A stretch of 20,228 bases of DNA from JBEGTT01 sp041179245 (GTDB lineage Bacteria; Pseudomonadota; Gammaproteobacteria; Burkholderiales; Rhodocyclaceae), in contig JBEGTT010000212.1 of the NCBI GenBank assembly GCA_041179245.1, positions 1 through 20,228 of the forward strand, given 5' to 3'. Below, piece after piece: positions 15,442 to 20,228 of the stretch. Each line of letters begins with the position of its first letter. Position 1 is the first letter of the stretch. Below the pieces are notes generated by a model. It was given only the letters and a program-made list of their open reading frames with translations, made no database searches and had not been told where the DNA came from. A program made the translations under genes and the position numbers.

Positions 15442-15531
15442 TTAGCGATAGGATTTCATCAGCAATAAAAATCGACCCGCTACTGGGAGGGCTGCCACCG
15501 CTAAGCCAATGCCGAGAACGATCTTTCGCAT
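15442..15531 (-). CDS. Possible 29-residue single-span membrane peptide
   Basis: A small frame follows the kinase stop by 12 bases. It encodes MRKIVLGIGLAVAALPVAG and continues RFLLLMKSYR: a positively charged N-terminus, a hydrophobic span of about 18 residues, and a basic end, the usual pattern of small membrane proteins. There is no convincing ribosome binding site. Its stop and its ninth to twelfth codons lie on an 8-bp inverted repeat (15440-15447 and 15499-15506). It could equally be chance coding potential in the gap between two convergent genes. Confidence 0.3.
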   Translation of the reverse strand: MRKIVLGIGLAVAALPVAGRFLLLMKSYR

Positions 15532-15543
15532 TTTAATTGCTTA

Positions 15544-17349
15544 TTAATTTGGCACCAGTTCTGCACGAATTCTGAACCAAATTCGAGCACCTTTTCCAAT
15601 TTCGCTGACAACGCCAACATCTCCATCCATCGCATTGGCCAGACTTTTTACAATCGACAAGCCTAAACCCGTTCCACCGTGAGTACGAGTGATTGAAGCA
15701 TCTGCTTGAAAAAAAGGACGAAACAGTAATGACTGAACCTCATGGGAAAGACCAATTCCGGTATCAGTGACGGCAAACTCCAAACAGGCGTAGGAACCAT
15801 CGTTTTCAAGCTCATACGCATCAATAGTGACCGAACCCTCAGAAGTAAACTTAATCGCATTGCTCAGCAGGTTCGAAAGCATTTGGCGCAGTCTTATAGG
15901 GTCCGTCAGATAGCATTGGGCACTTGGACCATGCCAAGCTGTTTGAAGACCAAGCCCCTTTGAATTCGCAAGCTCAGAAAAAAGAATCCCCACTTCTTCG
16001 ATTGCATCTAAGGGATTTACCTCATGCGGTTCCAATTGAATTTTTCCTGACTCAACTTTCGACAAATCAAGAATGTCATTCAGCAGAGTTAGCAAGGTGT
16101 CACCTGAATGAACGATGGTTCGTGCGAATTCAATTCGTTCGGTTTCAGTTAGATTTGGCATCTGGAGTAGTTGTGCCATACCCAGCACACCATTCAAGGG
16201 GGTCCTGATCTCGTGGCTTATCGTCGCGATGAATCTGCTTTTAGCGATACTTGCCGCTTCGGCGTTCAATTTGGCAAGTTCTAGCGCTTCTTCATAAAAT
16301 TTGCGTTCTGTAATATCTTGAATCGTGCCTATCATTTTCACCGGGCGGTTCTGCCCATCGGGTTCGGATCCAAACTCCAACTCCCCCAAACCATTAACCC
16401 AACGTACCTCTTGGTCATCTTGACGTTGGATGCGGTATTCCTTATTGAATGGCTTGCCTATTCCAACCACTTCGTTTGCGAAGTAGCTAGCCATCATTTC
16501 TCTGTCATCTGGATGGATGAGTTCAGTCCATCCAGTTACCGTGTGCGGATAACTTCCATCAATCCCAAGCAAACCATCCAATATCGGGGAACTTACCCAG
16601 TCGCCGGTGGATATATCCAATAGATAACTGCCAATTCCTGCAATTTGTTGTGATTCTCTTAGCCATGCTTCGCTGAGCTTAAGTGCCCGGGCTGCATTGC
16701 TGCGAGCGGTGATGTCACGAGAGATACCAAACAAACCAATAACAAGCCCATTGGCATTATGTATAGGCCCTTTAGTGGCCAAGAATGTCACGTCACCATC
16801 TTTCGTTCTTAGAATTTCTTCGTAGGTGATAGTCCTATTTTGGTTGATTACATCTAGGTCATTTTTCCGGACCATTTGTGCCTGCTCTAGTGCAAAAATA
16901 GCAGCATCATCATTCCCAAGAACTTGGTCAGGGCGTTTCCCAGTCACTCGTGCAGCCTCTGTATTGAATAATAAATATTTGCCATCTAAGTCCTTGGCGA
17001 AAATCGCATCACTCGATTTATCCAATATCTCAGTGAACAATTTATAGGCTCTTTCCTTATCCGCGAATGCGCATTCTTTTGCAGCAGAGGCCGCCTTGAT
17101 TTGGTTAAGTAATCTTCTGGTTAACCAATACAAAACCATCGATGTAAATGCCACGAACGCGATACCTTTGAAGGTACTGGCGAAATGAAGCTGGGTGGAA
17201 TCTTGAAAAAAAGTGGCGACAAGATAATCTGACAAAAGAATCCAGATTCCAGCCAACGCCGCATAACGCAAAACAAAATCACCCGGACTAGGTAATTGGT
17301 TGCTTACGAAATCTTCAGCACAGGTGATTTTCTTTGGCATCTCTTTCAT
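15544..17349 (-). CDS. Membrane sensor histidine kinase with two PAS domains
   Basis: This 601-residue kinase has two membrane helices near residues 26-46 and 58-78, then PAS1 (about 103-213), PAS2 of the PAS_3/PAC type (about 233-350), a HisKA dimerisation domain with phospho-accepting H379 in SHEIRTPLNG, and an HATPase domain with N497 (N box), D529-x-G531 (G1) and GGTGLGLS (558-565, G2). All needed residues are present. It ends right after the ATPase domain, so it has no receiver, and no response regulator is next to it. The ATG at 17349 has an AAAGGA site six bases away. The Aer-like receptor gene ends 64 bases upstream on the same strand, so they may be co-transcribed. The signal is unknown; the PAS domains have no obvious cofactor signature. 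Confidence 0.92.
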   Translation of the reverse strand: MKEMPKKITCAEDFVSNQLPSPGDFVLRYAALAGIWILLSDYLVATFFQDSTQLHFASTFKGIAFVAFTSMVLYWLTRRLLNQIKAASAAKECAFADKERAYKLFTEILDKSSDAIFAKDLDGKYLLFNTEAARVTGKRPDQVLGNDDAAIFALEQAQMVRKNDLDVINQNRTITYEEILRTKDGDVTFLATKGPIHNANGLVIGLFGISRDITARSNAARALKLSEAWLRESQQIAGIGSYLLDISTGDWVSSPILDGLLGIDGSYPHTVTGWTELIHPDDREMMASYFANEVVGIGKPFNKEYRIQRQDDQEVRWVNGLGELEFGSEPDGQNRPVKMIGTIQDITERKFYEEALELAKLNAEAASIAKSRFIATISHEIRTPLNGVLGMAQLLQMPNLTETERIEFARTIVHSGDTLLTLLNDILDLSKVESGKIQLEPHEVNPLDAIEEVGILFSELANSKGLGLQTAWHGPSAQCYLTDPIRLRQMLSNLLSNAIKFTSEGSVTIDAYELENDGSYACLEFAVTDTGIGLSHEVQSLLFRPFFQADASITRTHGGTGLGLSIVKSLANAMDGDVGVVSEIGKGARIWFRIRAELVPN

Positions 17350-17413
17350 AACCAATCCTTTGTTTCTACTGCGTCATAAAACCATAATGAATTAACGCCT
17401 GATGGACATATTT

Positions 17414-19045
17414 TCAGAGCTGGTATTGCGTAAGTGCCTTATGTAGCCGATCCACCGCTGTGGTGAGGCTATTTGCGGTCTGCCTAGTTTGCGTGACCAT
17501 CGAAAGATTCTGATCTGTCATCGTGGATACCTGCTCAACGTTCTGTGCAAGCTGGACCATGGCGCTTTGCTGTTCGGAAGACCCAATGGATATGTCTTGG
17601 ACCATGCGGAGGGTAGTGTCCATTTCAGTGTGCAGGGTGCTCAGGAATCGTTCCGTTTCCTGAACTAATTTGACGCCTTCTGTCACCTGCAGAGCACCTT
17701 CGCGCATACCTCGCACCGCGCTCGTGGTCTCTGTCTGGATCGTTTTTATCATGACCGTAATTTCTTCAGTCGCCTTGCGCGTGCGCTCTGCTAACTTACC
17801 TACCTCATCCGCCACGACAGCAAACCCTCGGCCATGTTCCCCCGCCCGAGCCGCTTCAATCGCGGCGTTGAGTGCCAGTAGGTTAGTCTGGTCGGCAATC
17901 TCCTTGATGGTGTTCGTTATGCGGCTGATCTCGGCGGAACGGATACCCAAAGACTCAACTTGCCCAGCAGCCTGACTCACGGTTGTTGCTAGGGCGTTAA
18001 TGGTTTCGGTGGCGTGTGTCGTTACTTTTTCGCCCTCCATCGCCTCGTCGCGACTGCGCTGGGCAACGGCTTGTGTGGATTTAGCATGGCTGGCCACCTC
18101 GCCGATGGACACGGTAACCTGCTCAATAGCCGCCGCCGCAGATGACGTGGCTTCACTCTGATGCGCAGCAGCATCATGGGCGTGATCCACCCCTGTGCTC
18201 ACTTGGCTGGCAGACTTTCTCACCTCGCCATTAACATCAACGACACTTTGCAAGGTGGCTTGGAGCGTGGAAACCAAGCGGTCAGCACGCCGGGCAATTG
18301 AGCCGAGTAAGTCTTCACGGGACAAATCAAAACGACGACGCAGATCGCCAGAAGTCAGCACGCCATTGATCCAGTTCGCTACCTGCCTCAGGTCTCGTGC
18401 CGTATTCGGTATGTACGCAAAAAGAAAATAAATCGCATGGAGTCCAACAATGCCAGCCAAAACAGCCTTCAGCACAAAAGGAACCGTATAGCCACCTAAT
18501 TCTGCTGCAACCAACAGAGCCAAGGACAAGCTTGCAAGGCCACTCATGCGCATTTGCGACAGCATGTCACGCCAAGCCAGAAGCCAAGCTGGCTGTTGTT
18601 TCATAGCGAGTCCGTGCAAGACGATGAATTTGCCCTTCTTATCCTTGATCGCACGATATGCCGCATCAGCAGCGGACACGTCTTCCCTTGTTGGGCGGCA
18701 TCGGACGGATTGGTACCCGACAACTCGCCCATCTTCACGAATACCCGATACGTTAGCAATGACCCAATAATAACCACCATCTTTACTCCGGTTCTTAACC
18801 ACACCCCGCCAAGGACGACCCGCCTGAAGATCCTTCCACATGTCGGCGAAGGCCTCAGGAGGCATGTCCGGATGGCGCACCATATTGTGTGGCTGACCGA
18901 TCATTTCCTCTCGGGAATAGCCACTAATCCTAGCGAACGCCTCGTTGGCATCTTCAATTATTCCTTTCAGGCTTGTCCGGGAATAGATGAATTCCCCTTC
19001 TGGGACAGGGGTTTCAGTGTTGGTAACCGGTAGATTGATTTTCAT
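17414..19045 (-). CDS. Aer-like redox/oxygen-sensing methyl-accepting chemotaxis protein
   Basis: This 543-residue receptor matches E. coli Aer in architecture: an N-terminal PAS domain (about 15-120), a membrane hairpin (about 168-212), a HAMP-like linker (about 213-265), and a cytoplasmic signalling domain. The PAS has GQPHNMVRHPDMP at residues 50-62; R57, H58 and D60, important for FAD binding in Aer, fall at the same residue numbers. The tip of the signalling hairpin (EIADQTNLLALNAAIEAARAG, about 382-402) is complete and should bind CheA and CheW. There is no periplasmic domain and no C-terminal CheR-binding pentapeptide. It should steer swimming by redox or oxygen state. No che or flagellar genes are in the window. 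Confidence 0.93.
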   Translation of the reverse strand: MKINLPVTNTETPVPEGEFIYSRTSLKGIIEDANEAFARISGYSREEMIGQPHNMVRHPDMPPEAFADMWKDLQAGRPWRGVVKNRSKDGGYYWVIANVSGIREDGRVVGYQSVRCRPTREDVSAADAAYRAIKDKKGKFIVLHGLAMKQQPAWLLAWRDMLSQMRMSGLASLSLALLVAAELGGYTVPFVLKAVLAGIVGLHAIYFLFAYIPNTARDLRQVANWINGVLTSGDLRRRFDLSREDLLGSIARRADRLVSTLQATLQSVVDVNGEVRKSASQVSTGVDHAHDAAAHQSEATSSAAAAIEQVTVSIGEVASHAKSTQAVAQRSRDEAMEGEKVTTHATETINALATTVSQAAGQVESLGIRSAEISRITNTIKEIADQTNLLALNAAIEAARAGEHGRGFAVVADEVGKLAERTRKATEEITVMIKTIQTETTSAVRGMREGALQVTEGVKLVQETERFLSTLHTEMDTTLRMVQDISIGSSEQQSAMVQLAQNVEQVSTMTDQNLSMVTQTRQTANSLTTAVDRLHKALTQYQL

Positions 19046-19124
19046 TTTTCTTGGCTTAATTTACGTTCTCAGTACCAACTTACCATCTTGGTCACTTCTT
19101 GTCTTACATCAAAGTGCCAAAAGT

Positions 19125-19138
19125 TTGATTTATGACAA
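19125..19138. promoter_or_regulatory. FNR/ANR-like site upstream of the Aer-like gene
   Basis: TTGAT-TTAT-GACAA matches the FNR/ANR consensus TTGAT-N4-ATCAA at 8 of 10 positions, with one perfect half-site. It is centred about 86 bases before the ATG at 19045. A weak TGTAAG box at 19103-19108 could be a -10 element. The rest of the 185-base gap (19046-19230) is A+T-rich and shows no other gene. Confidence 0.35.
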
Positions 19139-19230
19139 ATATTGCATACAAAATCTTCTATTAGGGCAACCATCCATCACCCCCTAGTCCGACAATTAAA
19201 ACTCTCTAAGTCCTTAATTTTTAGCGATAA

Positions 19231-20228
19231 TCATGGCGCTGACGGGACAGAAGCTTTGACCTGTTGGTACACCGCTCTCATGAGGTGGCTGGTGGCAATA
19301 TTCCCAAAGGACTCGTCGTTCATCAGCCGCACGAATATTTCTTCGTTTCCGTCCATGCGCTCAATAAACAGGTTTTCTAGCTGCTTGTTGAATACAGGTT
19401 CAAAGTTTTCGATGCTGTTGGCGATGATGGCCTGTCTTAACTGCTCATTGTTAACTGCGGTTTCGCGTATCTGATCAAAAAACAGCTGATCAGCCGGGGT
19501 AAATTCAGTTCCAAAGCGTTCGTTCAGCTTGCCGACCAAGGTTGAAAGCTGCACGTCTTCATCCGCTTGGCCGGTGCCGACCGTCGTCGGGCCGTACAGC
19601 GACTCGGGTTCACCAACCTTGAGATCAATCGCCCCTTCGCTGATTTTTTGTAGCCGGTAATACTTGAGCTCAACCTCATCGTCGACCTGAACTTTTCGGT
19701 TATCCGTCGATCGTGGCAGCTTGGTCAGTAGGAAACGGGCGTAGGTATACAACTTCTCGTGATCGGAGTCTTGATAGGGCACGATCTGAGAGATGAAGCC
19801 ATACAGATTGCGGAAGCTAACCAACTGCCCTTTGAACAGGTTCTGGTCTTCTTCGCCGAGTTTCTTAAATCGCTCAATTGCCAGATCAAGCAGGCCGTTC
19901 AGTTTTTTGTGCTCACCACCAGTGGGGTTCAGTCGATTGCGGAACCAGATTTCGCACCAAGCGCTGACCTCTGCCTCGGTGTAGATCTTCCAGTTAGCCA
20001 GTGTATTGAGTTGCTGCGGGTCGGTGTCGTCCCCTTTGTCTGTTGTCTCGTAATAGGGCTTGAAGGCGGTGTAAATGTCGGCAGGCTCGTTGACGAAATC
20101 AAGTACAAAAGTGTCGGTCTTGCCCCGCGTTGTGCGATTCAGGCGAGACAGTGTTTGCACCGCCTGAATGCCCGACAAACGTTTGTCCACGTACATGCTG
20201 TGCAACAGCGGTTGGTCAAAGCCTGTCT
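19231..20228 (-). CDS. hsdR: Type I restriction enzyme R subunit, C-terminal part (runs off the right edge)
   Basis: HsdR is the motor and nuclease subunit of type I restriction systems. The frame is open to the window edge, so about 332 C-terminal residues are visible and the N-terminal nuclease and most of the helicase are outside. The visible part opens with TGFDQPLL, then YVDKRLSGIQAVQTLSRLNR, which is the end of the helicase with its arginine motif VI, and VLDFVNE. A helical C-terminal domain follows, which in the family contacts the methylase core. It ends cleanly in TGA. hsdM and hsdS must lie to the right if the system is complete. I see no frameshift in the visible part. Confidence 0.9.
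   Translation of the reverse strand, partial: TGFDQPLLHSMYVDKRLSGIQAVQTLSRLNRTTRGKTDTFVLDFVNEPADIYTAFKPYYETTDKGDDTDPQQLNTLANWKIYTEAEVSAWCEIWFRNRLNPTGGEHKKLNGLLDLAIERFKKLGEEDQNLFKGQLVSFRNLYGFISQIVPYQDSDHEKLYTYARFLLTKLPRSTDNRKVQVDDEVELKYYRLQKISEGAIDLKVGEPESLYGPTTVGTGQADEDVQLSTLVGKLNERFGTEFTPADQLFFDQIRETAVNNEQLRQAIIANSIENFEPVFNKQLENLFIERMDGNEEIFVRLMNDESFGNIATSHLMRAVYQQVKASVPSAP

Overview
The window reads as ordinary chromosome of a free-living, motile, Gram-negative proteobacterium (Beta- or Gammaproteobacteria; GC roughly 50%). The evidence is gene content: pyrB followed by a metal-ligand-less dihydroorotase homologue, hisE-hinT-tatABC-nif3, yebC and ruvCAB, a DUF485/actP acetate-uptake pair, and an Aer-type redox receptor. 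The hisE-hinT-tatABC order slightly favours a betaproteobacterium, but I cannot place the genus. There are no rRNA or tRNA genes, CRISPR arrays or insertion sequences that I can see.

Layout. Positions 1-2294 (+): pyrimidine synthesis, pyrB and the catalytically dead dihydroorotase-like partner pyrC'. Positions 2396-4389 (+): a DUF485 membrane protein overlapping the acetate symporter gene actP, closed by a strong, probably bidirectional terminator at 4428-4463. Positions 4491-8001 (-): one apparent transcription unit read leftwards, made of an excisionase-type HTH/receiver fusion regulator, hisE, hinT, tatA, tatB, tatC and a NIF3-family gene; three of its junctions are 4-base stop/start overlaps. 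Positions 8111-13020 (-): the Holliday-junction set in the order EamA transporter, ruvC, ruvA, AI-2E-type permease, ruvB, then a 2-Cys peroxiredoxin, ended by a terminator at 8111-8138. Positions 13050-13834 (-): yebC with its own terminator. Positions 13935-15434 (+): a HerA-like DUF853 ATPase.

The right part (15442-20228, all -) looks more accessory: a possible 29-residue membrane peptide, a membrane PAS-PAS histidine kinase without a partner regulator next to it, an Aer-like chemoreceptor whose FAD-pocket residues are intact, and the C-terminal third of a type I restriction enzyme R subunit running off the right edge.

How the genes fit together: the left two thirds is housekeeping (pyrimidines, acetate uptake, histidine, protein export, recombination repair, peroxide defence). 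The most unusual points are the reversed-architecture HTH-receiver regulator heading the hisE-tat unit, with a 9-base repeat spaced 52 bp across its promoter; the two membrane transporters built into the ruvCAB unit, one carrying a 9-G tract in its coding strand; and the Aer-like receptor with an FNR-like site upstream. I found no clear multi-gene system that looks wholly new.
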